A stretch of DNA of 64,000 bases, from the NCBI GenBank assembly GCA_030267565.1, contig BRXU01000009.1:1324001-1388000 (forward strand), read 5' to 3'. The notes under the pieces were generated by a model. That model had not been told where the DNA came from. It was given only the letters and a program-made list of their open reading frames with translations, and ran no database searches. The stretch is from Pleodorina starrii (Eukaryota; Chlorophyta; Chlorophyceae; Chlamydomonadales; Volvocaceae). The position numbers and the translations under genes were made by a program. Position 1 is the stretch's first letter. Each line of letters starts with the position of its first letter. Positions 46,934 through 57,215 of the stretch are shown here, piece after piece.

Positions 46934-49640
46934 CCAATTGGGTGTTGGGGTGTCAAATTGAGTGATGGATAGCCTCGGATGGGAGGCTGCCCCCCCCCTC
47001 CTTCCTAACCCACCTCAGCCCGGACGTGGATGAACCGGCCCTACCACCCCCACCCGCCCCACCCCCCCGCCCCCAGGGTGTGTACATGACGCTGCTGGAG
47101 ATTGCTCTGGCGCTGAGGCACCTGCACTCTCGCCGACTGGTGCACAGAGGTGAGGGAGGGAGGGAGGGAGGGGAGGGAGGGAGGGAGGGGTGTGGTGTGG
47201 TGTGGTGTGGTGTGGTGTGGTGTGGTGTGGTGTGGTGTGGTGTGGTGTGGTGGCGGCTGGGAGCAGCGTGTCGCAGCAAAACACATGAACACTGCAATGC
47301 ACGGGAATGTATAATCAAGGGCTGACCCGTCCGTCGGCTCCGCCGTGTACTCCTCCCTCCCTCCCCCTCCCGCAACGACTCATTGTTGTATAAAGGAGCA
47401 TATGACTCCCTGAATCCCTCCCCCCGCTCCCCTCCCCCTCCATTCCGTCCCTCTGCTTCCGCCCTCACGCCCCTCCCCCTCCTCCACTACGTTTGTCAGC
47501 CTGCATCTCCCGGACTGTTGCACTCTACCCCTGCTCACCCCTTCGCTGTGCTTCTCCTTCCTAATCCCTTCCCTCCCACTTCCTCCCCCTTCCCTCCCAC
47601 TTCCTCCCCCTCCCCTCCCCTCCAGACCTGAAGCCCGGCAACATCCTGCTCAAGTCCAGTCCGGGTGACCCGCGGGGCTGGACCTGCAAGTTGGCGGACT
47701 TCGGGTTCGCACTGGTGCTGGACCAGCTGGAACAACCGGTGGGGGCGGGGGGTTTTAGGGTTTTAGGGTTTAGAGTTTTTTGACCAACCGGTGTGTGTGG
47801 GGGAGGGCCGACAGTGTGTGCGTGTGTGTTTGTTGGGGAGGAGAGGAGACGGAGAAGGGGGGGAAGGAGAGGGGAGGGTTTGGTGGCGAAAGGGTGGTTA
47901 AAGCAGGGTGGCTCGGGTGGGTGAGGAGGGTGGTTGAAGGGAGTGGTGACAGCGGGGTGGGAGGAGAGAGTACGTGGAGGTGCTTGGGGCTGCATTGCTC
48001 GTCTCTTCCCATCCCATCTCATCTCATCTCATCTCATCTCATCTTATCGCATCCCCCAGCTTTCCTGACTCCGGTCCCTGGCCCTGCCCCGACCCACACC
48101 CACATTCACCTCAACACCCACTTCCACAACCAAGACCCAGACCCCGCCTCCCGAGGAGACCGGCCCCTCGGTGCCCTCCCACGGCGGCGGCGGGGGCACC
48201 GGCGGGGGCCACTGCTCCTCCTCCTCCTCCTCGCACACCCTGGCGACGCCGGTGCCGACGCCGCCAGCCAGCCAACCGTCAACCGCCAACGGAACGGGCA
48301 ACGTGGGCCCGCGCGACTGGTTCACCATCCAGCAGCACATTGGCGGCACGTGAGTACCGTTTTCGGGAGTTGGGTTCGTTGGGTCGGTTGGGTGGTTGGA
48401 CGGGTTGTTCCGGATGAGTTTGACCACGCCCGAGTCGTGCAACCCGGTTACACCGCCCCCCCTGTCCCCCGCCATACCACCCTCTCCACCCGCCCCTTAC
48501 CCGCCTCCTTCCCCTCCCCTTTCTGCTGCTGCTACCCCCCGCCCCCCCTGGTCACCACCCGCCATTCCTTACCCTTCCCGGGCTCCGCCCCTTCCTCCCA
48601 TCCGTGGACAAAACCCCCCTTCACCCTCCATCCCCTTCACCCCCTTCACCCTACCTCTAACCCCTCCGGCCCCAGTGTGACCCACATGGCCCCCGAGGCC
48701 TTCAAGAAGGGCAGCCGCATAGACGCCTCCGTCGACGTGTTCAGCTTTGGAGTCATCATGTGGGAGCTGGTGTGCTCCCGGGGACATCGGCCCCACAAGG
48801 ACCTAACGCTGGAGGCAATCTCGGGGGCGGTCACCACAGGCACGAGACCCGTGTTCATGCCGGGAGACCACGTGCCGCTGCCGTACAGGTAGGCGGCTGG
48901 GTGCGCTGCTACTGTAATGTACGGCCTCCGTTCCCGGCTTCCCGCGCGCTTGGGGCTGCTGCTGCTGCCGGCGGAGAGGCTCGGCGGGGGAGGGGAGGTG
49001 AAGCGAGGGCGTTGGGGAGGGAGGGGGGTGTAGAGGAACCTGCGTGTGCGCTTTCCCTCCTCTCCCTCCTCTCCCTCCTCTCCCTCCTCTCCCTCCTCTC
49101 CCTCCTCTCCCTCCTCTCCCTCCTCTCCCTCCTCTCCCTCCTCTCCCTCCTCTCCCTCCTCTCCCTCCTCTCCCTCCTCTCCCTCCTCTCCCTCCTCTCC
49201 CTCCTCTCCCTCCTCTCCCTCCTCTCCCTCCTCTCCCTCCTCTCCCTCCTCTCCCTCCTCTCCCTCCTCTCCCTCCTCTCCCTCCTCTCCCTCCTCTCCC
49301 TCCTCTCCCTCCTCTCCCTCCTCTCCCTCCTCTCCCTCCTCTCCCTCCTCTCCCTCCTCTCCCTCCTCTCTCGACACTACCGGGTAGTGTCATTGACTTC
49401 ACACATGAGACGTGACATGACCCCCTTACAATGCCTGGTGCCGCATGTCCCTTACGCGGTGTCTCCTTACGCGGTGTCTCCTTACGCGGTGTCCTCTGCG
49501 CCTTGTCCTCCGCCTTATCCTCTGCCCCCCCCCCCAGGCAGCTTGCTCGCACCTGCTGGTCGTCCGAGCCCCGTCTGCGCCCCTCCGCCGCGGAGCTGGT
49601 GGCCATCATCAAGGGCCTGCTGGAGAGCGTGAGGGCGTGA
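38848..49640 (+). CDS. Large protein kinase with GAF-like regulatory region
   Basis: Fifteen exons join in frame to about 1,789 residues: 38848-39039, 39123-39295, 39841-40144, 40457-41568, 41943-42903, 43226-43844, 44372-44912, 45414-45561, 45763-46062, 46477-46779, 47077-47149, 47626-47738, 48135-48349, 48676-48888 and 49538-49640. The N-terminus (MGIFQCC) fits N-myristoylation plus palmitoylation, so membrane attachment is likely. Residues about 224-920 hold two GAF-like blocks (PLVYGMVTLGVLWVAVP; LVLLGMETGDGAVLAVYLAF) among Ala/Gly/Gln runs. The catalytic domain starts near 1,310: LGQGASGVVLKG loop, VAVKIME lysine, HRDLKPGN, DFG and MAPE, then RLRPSAAEL. Low-complexity insertions interrupt it after the lysine strand, before the catalytic loop and in the activation segment. 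All key residues are present, so it should be active. It is probably a tyrosine-kinase-like Ser/Thr kinase; substrate and ligand are unknown. The exact acceptors at 39123 and 48135 have in-frame alternatives at 39132 and 48141. Confidence 0.88.
39758..39808 (+). repeat. (TC)n(AC)n dinucleotide tract in kinase intron
   Basis: A TCTCTC run passes directly into ACACAC just upstream of the acceptor of exon 39841-40144. Confidence 0.9.
40164..40288 (+). repeat. (TTGG)n and (GTAGC)n tracts in kinase intron
   Basis: TTGG units fill about 40164-40198 and GTAGC units about 40262-40288, both in intron 40145-40456. Confidence 0.85.
46845..46932 (+). repeat. TATATG/TATGTA tract in kinase intron
   Basis: AT-rich TATATGTATATATATGATAT sequence, followed by repeated TATATG hexamers, lies in intron 46780-47076. 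It contrasts sharply with the GC-rich surroundings. Confidence 0.9.
47190..47251 (+). repeat. (TGTGG)n microsatellite in kinase intron
   Basis: About 12 TGTGG units lie directly after a GGGA-rich stretch in intron 47150-47625, which separates HR from DLKPGN of the catalytic loop. Confidence 0.95.
47751..47773 (+). repeat. Interstitial telomere-like tract inside a kinase intron
   Basis: GGTTTTAGGGTTTTAGGG followed by TTTAG lies just after the donor of intron 47739-48134. Confidence 0.7.
49055..49371 (+). repeat. 9-bp minisatellite (CTCCCTCCT)n in last kinase intron
   Basis: About 35 almost identical copies of a pure-pyrimidine 9-mer fill the middle of intron 48889-49537. Because the unit is a multiple of three, every frame stays open and gives artefact proteins such as (SPS)n or (GEE)n. 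These should not be annotated as genes. Confidence 0.97.
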
Positions 49641-50214
49641 AGGGGGAGGGGAGGGAAGGTGGGGAGCGCCGCCGGTCGGTGCGCGCATCTGCCTGCCTGC
49701 CTGTGCGAAAAATGCGCGCGCGTGCCTGTGCATGTGTGTGTGTGCATGTGGGTGTATGTGGGTGTGTGTGGGTATTTGCGCATGTACATGTGCGTGCGTG
49801 TGTATAGGCATACGTGTGGGCAGTGCTCATGCGCTTGTACGGACCACGGCGGAGGCATCGCCCGAGGTGCTCTATTAATTAATTGATTTGGGGGCGGGGG
49901 GTCATTGGCTGTTGGAGGGGCACGTGGGCTTCGTGTCTGTGCGCGTGGCGGTGGAGGAGCGATGGCGGTGGGGTCGTTGGCTGGGCTGACGAGAAATGGC
50001 GGGAAGGGAAAGGCGGGGGGTTGTATCGGTGATGGTGAGGATGGTGATGGTGATGATGGCGGCGATGATGGCGGCGACTGAGGGATGGCCGGGGAGGGGA
50101 GGGGCGGAACTGCCGCCGGCGCAGGGGCAGGGGAACGGGCGGGGGCGGGGGCGGGGGCCTGCCGACTGACGGGCGTATTGGCGGTGTTGCTGTTGCTGCA
50201 TATTGTTGGTGTGA

Positions 50215-50453
50215 TTGCTGCCGCGGCTGCTGCTGCTGCTGCGATTATTGCTGCGGTTGTTGCTGCTGCTGCGATCGTTGCTGCTGCTGCGGTTGTTGCT
50301 GCTGCTGCGGTTGTTGCTGCTGCTGCGATTGTTGCTGCGGTTGTTGCTGCTGCTGCGGTTGTTGCTGCTGCTGCGGTTGTTGCTGCGGTTGTCGTGATTG
50401 CTGCGGTTGTTGCTGCTGCTGCGGTTGTTGCTGCGGTTGTCGTGATTGCTGCG
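50215..50453 (-). repeat. CAGCAGCAACAACCG-type repeat array
   Basis: On the minus strand CAG, CAA and CCG codons alternate in 12- to 18-bp units. The array lies 3' of the kinase gene and encodes poly-Gln/Pro in one frame. Confidence 0.9.
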
Positions 50454-50625
50454 GGTGTCGTAATTCCAGCTGCGGCTGCGACTGCGGTATGTTGCGGCGG
50501 GGCGCGGACGCGGGGTTCGGCGCATCGGGTGTCCATGTCCACGCCACCCGGTATCTGTTCGTGAGTGTGTTTTTGTGGAGCCGCGGTGGGACGTCTCGCG
50601 GGCGGGGGGGGAGGGAGGAGGCCAT
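50245..50625 (-). CDS. Possible Gln-rich small protein
   Basis: The minus-strand ATG at 50625 opens 126 codons. The first 55 residues are ordinary (MASSLPPRPRDVPPRLHKNT and onward) and the rest is a PQQ/Q repeat encoded by a CAG/CAA array. No domain is recognisable. The frame could equally be an effect of the repeat, or one exon of a longer Gln/Pro-rich protein. Confidence 0.25.
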   Translation of the reverse strand: MASSLPPRPRDVPPRLHKNTLTNRYRVAWTWTPDAPNPASAPRRNIPQSQPQLELRHPQQSRQPQQQPQQQQQPQQSRQPQQQPQQQQQPQQQQQPQQQSQQQQQPQQQQQPQQQQRSQQQQQPQQ

Positions 50626-53504
50626 GGTGTTTTATGCACGGTGGGAAGGGAGGGGGTGAATGAACTGGACCGGAAGAGAGAGGGGAGCTAGCCAGCGAGA
50701 GAGCGAGAGAGGACTCGAAGCGGGATTTCGTGATTCGTTGGGTGTGACCCGACCCGACCGCGGCGGCAAGCGGCAGGTGGCAGCCCGCGGCGCTGGGAGA
50801 GGCGCGCGTCGGGAAGGCCGGAGGAGGAAGGAGGGTGGAGTGGGCGCGAAGGAAGGGGAGGAGGCTTTATGTTCCCATGGAGGGGGCAGGGGTAGGGAAG
50901 GGGGCCGGAGTGAGTGAGAGGGGCCATCGACGGGCCCCGGCCCCAGCCCTAGTCTCCGTTCGGCCCAGCTGCCGCTTCTCGGCCTCATGGCGCCTCCTGA
51001 TCGGCTGCAGGCGGCGATGGCAGCCAGCCAGCCAGCCAGCCGGGTGACCGGTGTTGGCCTGCTATTGCGACTGCTGCTATCAGGTCCGCTGACGCAGCCA
51101 CGGCTGCTGCTGCTGCGGGCATATCGGTATTTGATTCGGCTGCAGCGCACGTTGGCCTTTACAGGTCAGGTCGGGTCAGGACACTCCCTGGTGAGGCCAC
51201 GTGGTCGGTGTGGGAGATGCGCTTTGATGCGGAGGGAGATGCGCTTTGGTGACGCGCGCGAGCGCGCACGCGCAGGCCACACAGCCAAGCACCAGAAGCA
51301 CCAGCGTCCCGACGAGGGCACGAGGCAGAGGTTGGGTTTGAAGGGGGGAGGGGGGCGTTGCGTACCGCCTGCCTGCGCCCCGCGATGGTGGTGTTGATGG
51401 GGTTCAGAGTGATGAGAGAGCGACTTGAGGGTGACAACGGCCCTTCGGCCTTATGGCCCGTGGGTCGGCACTGGCTCGCCGCGGACCCACCCACCTAACC
51501 GGGGCTCGCGATTCGCGGCGCAATTGGATGCACCCGCGCCCCCGCCTTCCTTCAAAGCCCCCTTCCTTCGGCCTGCTGGAGGGGCATGAATCCGTCCTTC
51601 CCCTGATCGGCAGGCCGGGCGCCCTCCCTCGAGGGGCCCAACCTGTCCCGCCCTTTTGGCTCCTACAACCAGGCGGGTATCTTGGTCCTTGGGGGAGGGC
51701 TTATTTTCCCCGCCACCAGACAAGACAACACAAGACAAGACAACACAAGACCGGACCGGACCGGGCCAGGTCGGGGCTGTTTGCCGGTTCCTTGCCGGCC
51801 TGCCCCGCACTCCGCTGCCCCGTTGCTACCTTTATTAGTCCGGACCCGAGCACCTGGGCTTAGGTTGACTCTCGCTGTCGCCTCTCGGTCTGCCTGCCTG
51901 CCTGTCCATGGTTTAGTTTCATGCATGGCTTTATTTGGGCGCGGAGGACAGGCCATTTTGATGCAGAGGCCGGGAGGGTGTACCCGTGCATATGGATCCC
52001 GTTCTAGGTCTTGCAAGAACGGAGGATGCCAAAGGCCGCTAGCGGCTGACTTTATTGATATTTATGAGGCCACCCGGTAAGCCTCTGCGGCCGCCCCGTT
52101 GTCAGGCTTGGTTTGGTTCGGAGGAACGGACGGCTCGGTTTCGAAGGAACGGACGATTCGGTTTCGGAGTGAGGGGTGATTCGACGCTGATGCTGTTCAT
52201 CATTCGCACGCGACCGCGCTGCATTCGGCGCTGTGGTTGTGCTGGTTGTGATTTGGTTTCTTGGTTTTGGCGGGTGGGGGTGGGGGGAGGCGGTAGAAAG
52301 TGGAAAGACACGCACGTGCGTCCGGGCCGGCGACTGACTGCCCGTCGTGTCGTGTCGTGTGGTGTCGTGCGGGTTGTCTCGGTGGTGCGTCTCCGGACGT
52401 CGCGCAGAGTGCGCACGGCCTGCCGGCCCGTCACTTTCGTTGTGTGGCATGGTGCGCAAGGGTGCGTGGCGGCGGCGGAGTGGTGATGTGGTGATTGGAG
52501 GATTAGCGAGGCAGGGAGGCGACACAGCGGATGGGGGCGGCGCGGAACGCCGGTTACCAGCCACTGCGCCCTCCCCCAGCCCACAACCCGCCCACAGGGG
52601 AGGTCGGGTCTTGGTGCCCGGCTGTGGAGTGCTGCGGGGCGGTGGGGCTTGGCGCCTCGCCTCATTTGATTAGCTTTCGCGGCTTTTAAGGTTTCATTAC
52701 TTCATTCTTGAGTTCGTTTATGTTGCGTCGCGCCCGGGCCGCTTTGTTAAGAGCCTGGCAGTGGCGGTGGCGGCGGCGGCGGCGCACGGCGTGACAGTGA
52801 CAGTGACAGTGACGCGACGCGTGGAGCAACTTTTGGAAAACTACAAAAAAATGAGTTGGTTGACGGGCGGGGATCTCTGGGACAACGGCGAGCTCGGGGA
52901 TGTCGTAGATTTGGAGGATCTCGAAAGGATCTCGGGTGTATTGGGTGCTGCAGGAGAGGGGCTGGGTGGCGCTCCAGGGGGGGTGCGCGCCGTATCCAGA
53001 ATTCCAGGGGGAGTCCGGCTGCGCGGTGAGGGTCGAGGCGGGTGGCGGCGGGAGCCCGTGGCGCTGGTCGGTGGCAGGTGCGCGGTGGGGGCCCCACGTG
53101 GCTTTGCAGGCCCCTCCCTCCCTCCCTCCCTCCCTCCTTCCCTCTTTCCCTCACTGGATGGGATGGGATGGAATGGCGTGATTCCATGAGATGGGCTCGG
53201 TGCCGGCTCTGGCTTCGTTGACCGTTGGCGGCTGCTCCTGCTGGAAGCTCCGGTTGTTCGCCGTTTGTTCGTTGGCGGCGTATTTGGGGGGGGGGGCTGT
53301 GATTACCGTGCCTACGGCTTCGGACTTGATTACTGACTGGCTGACTGCGTTTGGGCGGGTACGGTGCGTGGGAAGCCGCGAGCTGGGGCCGCAGGGTAGC
53401 AGGGTCTGAGCCCTTTCCCAGTGACGTTTCGGGCAGAGCCTGAAGAGGTGCGCTAATAGCCCGAGGGCCCGCACGCGCGGGCGCCGCCGCCGCAAGGCCC
53501 ACAA

Positions 53505-53729
53505 ATGGCGACAGCACCCGCAGTGCGGTGCTCGTCCAGGTTATACGACGCGTTACACGGCCTAGTAGGGAGGTGGCGGTGGTGGTGGTGCGATGGCAGA
53601 GGTTTGGGGCAGACGAGCTTTGTTTTTCTCGGTCCCCGCCCCCTTTTACCCCATGCAGCCGTCGACAACGAGCACAAAAAGGGGTTGATGAGTGAGTATG
53701 TGGGCGGTGCTCAGCCCGCCCTGGAATAA
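53505..53729 (+). CDS. Hypothetical short ORF with protein-like C-terminus
   Basis: The frame reads 74 codons. Its end, VDNEHKKGLMSEYVGGAQP followed by ALE and a stop, has balanced composition unlike the repeat-derived frames nearby, and it is preceded by CATGCAG, a possible acceptor. The first part contains a Trp/Arg run from a TGG repeat and is not convincing. The true model may be a last exon starting near 53656. The family is not recognised. Confidence 0.25.
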   Translation: MATAPAVRCSSRLYDALHGLVGRWRWWWCDGRGLGQTSFVFLGPRPLLPHAAVDNEHKKGLMSEYVGGAQPALE

Positions 53730-53783
53730 CACAATAGAAACCAATAAAGTGTATTCATTTATCCCCCCGGGAGGGATCTGTTG

Positions 53784-53804
53784 TTAGGGTTTTAGGGGTT
53801 TTAG
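53784..53804 (+). repeat. Interstitial telomere-like tract
   Basis: TTAGGGTTTTAGGGGTTTTAG contains two TTTTAGGG-type units, with one extra G. Confidence 0.6.
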
Positions 53805-54757
53805 CCTAAGCTGGTGTTCCCGGTGGCTGTGCATGGCTTTGCTCACTTTCACGATCCGCGCCCGCCCTCCCTTTCGACACGCCGTGGCTGCAGTCGGGCC
53901 GCTCCTTTTCGTTCCTCTCAGTTCGTTTCCGTGAACCTGGTTCTTTGCACCCGACCGACCAACCAATCGATCGATCGATGGATCGACCCGTCAGCGGGTT
54001 AGTTGGTTGGTTGGCGTGCCGTGGGCAGGTGGCGCAGCGCGCGCCGCCCGCTGGCGTGTGCGACAAGCGCGTGGGGGGGCTGGTACCGTACAGTGTCGGC
54101 GCGGCGCTGTGGTGTCGAGGGGCGGCTGCCCCGGTGTGAAGCTTCGAAGGCGTCCTTTAATAATGTTGACGAGCTCCGGCTTGCTTTGTAGGGGATGGGG
54201 CAGCAGGCGTTATGTGGCTCTGGGAGGGCGCGTTCCGACATACACGAGACAGCTGTGTATGGATGCGCACGGGGGGTCGCGTTTTGCACGCACACACAGT
54301 GTGTTGCAAAGCGCGTTGTTTTCCTGGAGGCTTTGGGTTTGTTGCCGCGCAGATCGGGCCCCTCGATTGGCGCTGGGATTAGAGGTGATTGCGGCGGTGA
54401 CTCATAATAGCCTAAGCGTAAAGCTGCCGGGCCTTTCGTGACCAAATATGTACGACCGGCGACGGATTTAGTGCGTGCGTCGAATTTGTTTGAGGGCATG
54501 TCGTGTCCGAAAGCGAATCGCTACCCGTTTGAGTCCTTAATTGCATTCAGCAGCTTTTGTATCGTCGTGAAAATTAGTTTCGTTAATAGGCCTGCGCAGG
54601 AGGGCCGCACGAGAAGATCGCCCGGGCCTCTGCACAATGATTTTATCATAATGTATTTCTTTCATACTATTCCGATTCACGTCCATTGTAACTGTCGAGC
54701 AGTTGCACTTCCTTTTACGGTCTGTTGACGGAAGTGCACGCACGGAAATGCTGGCGC

Positions 54758-54760
<3 letters not shown>

Positions 54761-54793
<33 letters not shown>
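54761..54793 (+). repeat. (AGC)n trinucleotide tract
   Basis: About ten AGC units with one AAC near the end, outside any supported exon. Confidence 0.9.
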
Positions 54794-54798
<5 letters not shown>

Positions 54799-55910
54799 CG
54801 GCTGAGACGTGCCGAACCTCAGGTTGCGACTCGTAGCCATGTGAGAAGAGAACGCGGACACGCATGTGCGGGACCCTCTCCGCTGGAGCCGCATGGGCGA
54901 GCTGATCCCACACGGTCTAGCTACGATCCTGTACTACGTACCGGCGTTCAGAAACATCACGGCCCGCTGACGACCGGGGAGGGAGGTTACCTGCCTGCGC
55001 GGTTGGTGCGCTGTGATCGGAAAAAAATTGCGGGACAGGATCGCGGGGGATTGAGGAGCCCGTGCGCAAGAATTCGGCGGAAGGTGTGTGTCGTGAGCAA
55101 CGCACACGAGGAAAACTGACCGGGGCAGCCAGACATCATGGCTGCTGAGTACATGGCACATCCGCCTGTGCCTACAATGTCGCTGATGGAATCCGGTTAT
55201 GGGCAGAGTTTCGCCATTTCGCGCCGTGCAATTCTGTCGCTCGCGGGTCGCGGCTGTTCTGGCCGTACTCGCGTACGGTGGAGCGGGAAACCAAAACAGA
55301 GTGCACTCCCACTAAATCACTTCACATATACTAGTTGCTTCAACTGCGATAGTAGCGTTCGTTCGGTAACCTGTGGGCGCATCTTTCGGGTCGCGAGCTC
55401 TAGGCATTGTATTCCAGTCGAAACCTGTAGGATTTCTTTTGACGAGTAGACATTGGACAATTCACGCACTCGCTGACCTTTCACCAGAAGAGTTACCACC
55501 GGTGTTGTGGCGTTGTTCAAAACCCCAACTCAAACTACGCCAGCTGCCGGGCAAGGAGCGCCTCGGAACAGTTGACCGGGCTGACCTTGACATTCAAGCG
55601 CCTATCGACCTCTTACCACGCCAAATGTCGAAGCGGGGAGCCGGCGACCGCGACTACACACCTTCGCAAGGAAATATGCGAAAGGCGCGCGTGGAGGTTC
55701 GACGCGGTAAGGATACTCATACGTTTTTTTCAATCATTACAGCGCTCGCGTCTTTGTTCGCGGTCGAGCTCTGGGATCGGCTTGCTGGGCAGATTCACTG
55801 CCATGCGGTGCCTGCACTGCTACTTCCCTTACTCGCCCTCGGTCCATCCTGCGTGCCATGGTAATTGGTTGTTTTTCCATTGTCATGCAGTGGATGCGAT
55901 ACAGCTGCTC

Positions 55911-57215
55911 ATGGCCGCGGCGCGTTCTCGAAGCGGTGTGCCACACCAGCAGCCTGTGGGTGAGTCGTTTGCAACAGCGAAAAGCTCCGTCGCAACGCAT
56001 GCGCGACGCCACCGCCATTCGCTCAGCTGTCTCCAGCGTCGTGGCTCTCTTGTCTCGCAAGGGCGGCGCTCTGCCGCCCTTTTTTCGCCCATCCCCTGGC
56101 CGCTTGCCAAACTCCCCTCACGCCCTATCCCCGGTTTCCCACTCCCACCTTCGCACGCGCTCCTAGCTCCAAACCCCCACGTGGCCAGCATCCTTCTCCC
56201 CCTCCTCCCCCGCCATTCCATTCGGCGCAGCACGCCAGCCCCCACCACTCCGCTCGGCCTACACCTCCCCCTCCTATCCCCCGCCCCGCCCCCCACACAC
56301 GAAAACCCAAATCCGTCCCTCACCCAATCCCCACCACAGCAGCAACAGCCGCAGCCACAGCAGCTGCCGCAGCAGCCACAGCAGCCGCGGCAGCGGCAGC
56401 CACCGCTGCTGGGGCCGCGGCCACCAAGCACGTCGCGCCTGCTGCTGCGGCCGCCCAGCCGACCCCGGCCACGACAGCGCCCTGCACGCACTGCGGCACC
56501 GTGCTGCCGGTCTCCTCCGACAGCTGCTCTCTGCGGCAGTGCTGCGCCTGTCTGGACGTGTTTTGCTCCCTCTGCTCAGTGATCGATTACGAGGAGCGGG
56601 AGGACCGGGTGTTCTGTCTGAGCTGCCTGGAAGAACAGGTGGGGTGGGGCGGGGTGAGGGGGTGAGGGGAGGGGAGTGCGCGGTGGGATTTGGGGGTCGG
56701 GGTTGGTGGTGTTCGGAGCGCCTTTGTTCCGCTTAGCAGTGTGTTCTGCATCGACTAAACTCGTTCGATTCATACACATCAATCAGTTCGCTGCGCCGCA
56801 ACCAATGCCACATGTCCGGCCTCCGCAGCGGTTACCAGCCTCCTGAGGATGTCCCCTGGCCTTCGCCCCTCCAAACACACACAATCACACCCCGCAGACG
56901 GCCGCGGCCCGTGCCGGCGGCGGCAACCGCGGCGGCGGCCGCGCGGCCGAATCGGGTCCTTGCAGCGCCGCCGCCGCGGGCCTGCTGTCCCTTCCCCTCG
57001 GCAGCGCAACCGGGCGGTGGGGTCACTTGGATGCGCTGGGTGGAGGCGGAGGTGGAGGTGGACTCTCGGCAGCTCGCAGTCCCTTTCCGTGCAGCCGCAC
57101 GCCGCAGCAGCACGGCAGCCAGGCGGGCAGTCGTACACCGGGCAGCGCCTTTTACAGCTCACGCAGCCACCGGGCCTACTCCGCGCTGCTGGGCTACGCG
57201 GGAGGCGAGCTGTGA
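55911..57215 (+). CDS. Small Cys-rich zinc-finger-like protein
   Basis: Exons 55911-55959, 56340-56638 and 56898-57215 join in frame (phase 1, then 0) to 221 residues. After a short N-terminus (MAAARSRSGVPHQQPV) there is a long Ala/Thr run. Then, around residues 67-115, comes a cluster of Cys pairs: CTHC, CCAC, CSLC and CLSC, with single Cys between. Four C-x2-C pairs of this spacing would fit binding of two zinc ions, as in FYVE- or B-box-like cross-brace folds. The FYVE signature R-x-H-H-C-R is absent, so I do not assign it to that family. The C-terminal half is Gly/Ser-rich, ending YSALLGYAGGEL. The reading frame is open upstream of the chosen ATG back to at least 55572, so an earlier start is possible. 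A partner or nucleic-acid target cannot be inferred. Confidence 0.68.

Larger units (their letters stand above)
49641..55910. other. 6.3-kb interval without a confident gene
   Basis: This holds repeats (CAG-rich 50215-50453; AGC run 54761-54793; GATC repeats near 53966) and a telomere-like tract at 53784. Two weak coding candidates are entered separately (50245-50625 minus; 53505-53729 plus). A frame at 52761-53189 (plus) and its antisense both look protein-like, but neither has flanking exons. A frame from 50987 (plus) has an AYR..LIRLQRTL stretch that only loosely recalls LYR-motif proteins. Confidence 0.45.

Noticed and set aside
48646..49387. Long frames of (GEE)n, (GGR)n, (PPL)n and (SPS)n on both strands
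   Set aside because: They arise from the 9-bp minisatellite in a kinase intron, whose unit length is a multiple of three.
50987..51397. Plus-strand frame with AYRYLIRLQRTL, loosely like an LYR-motif protein
   Set aside because: The L-Y-R core is not intact, codon bias is weak and there is no family C-terminus.
52761..53189. Plus frame (YKKMSWLTGGDLWDNGELGD) and its antisense (FEILQIYDIPELAVVPEIPA)
   Set aside because: Both strands look protein-like over the same 150 bases; neither has supporting splice partners or a recognised family.
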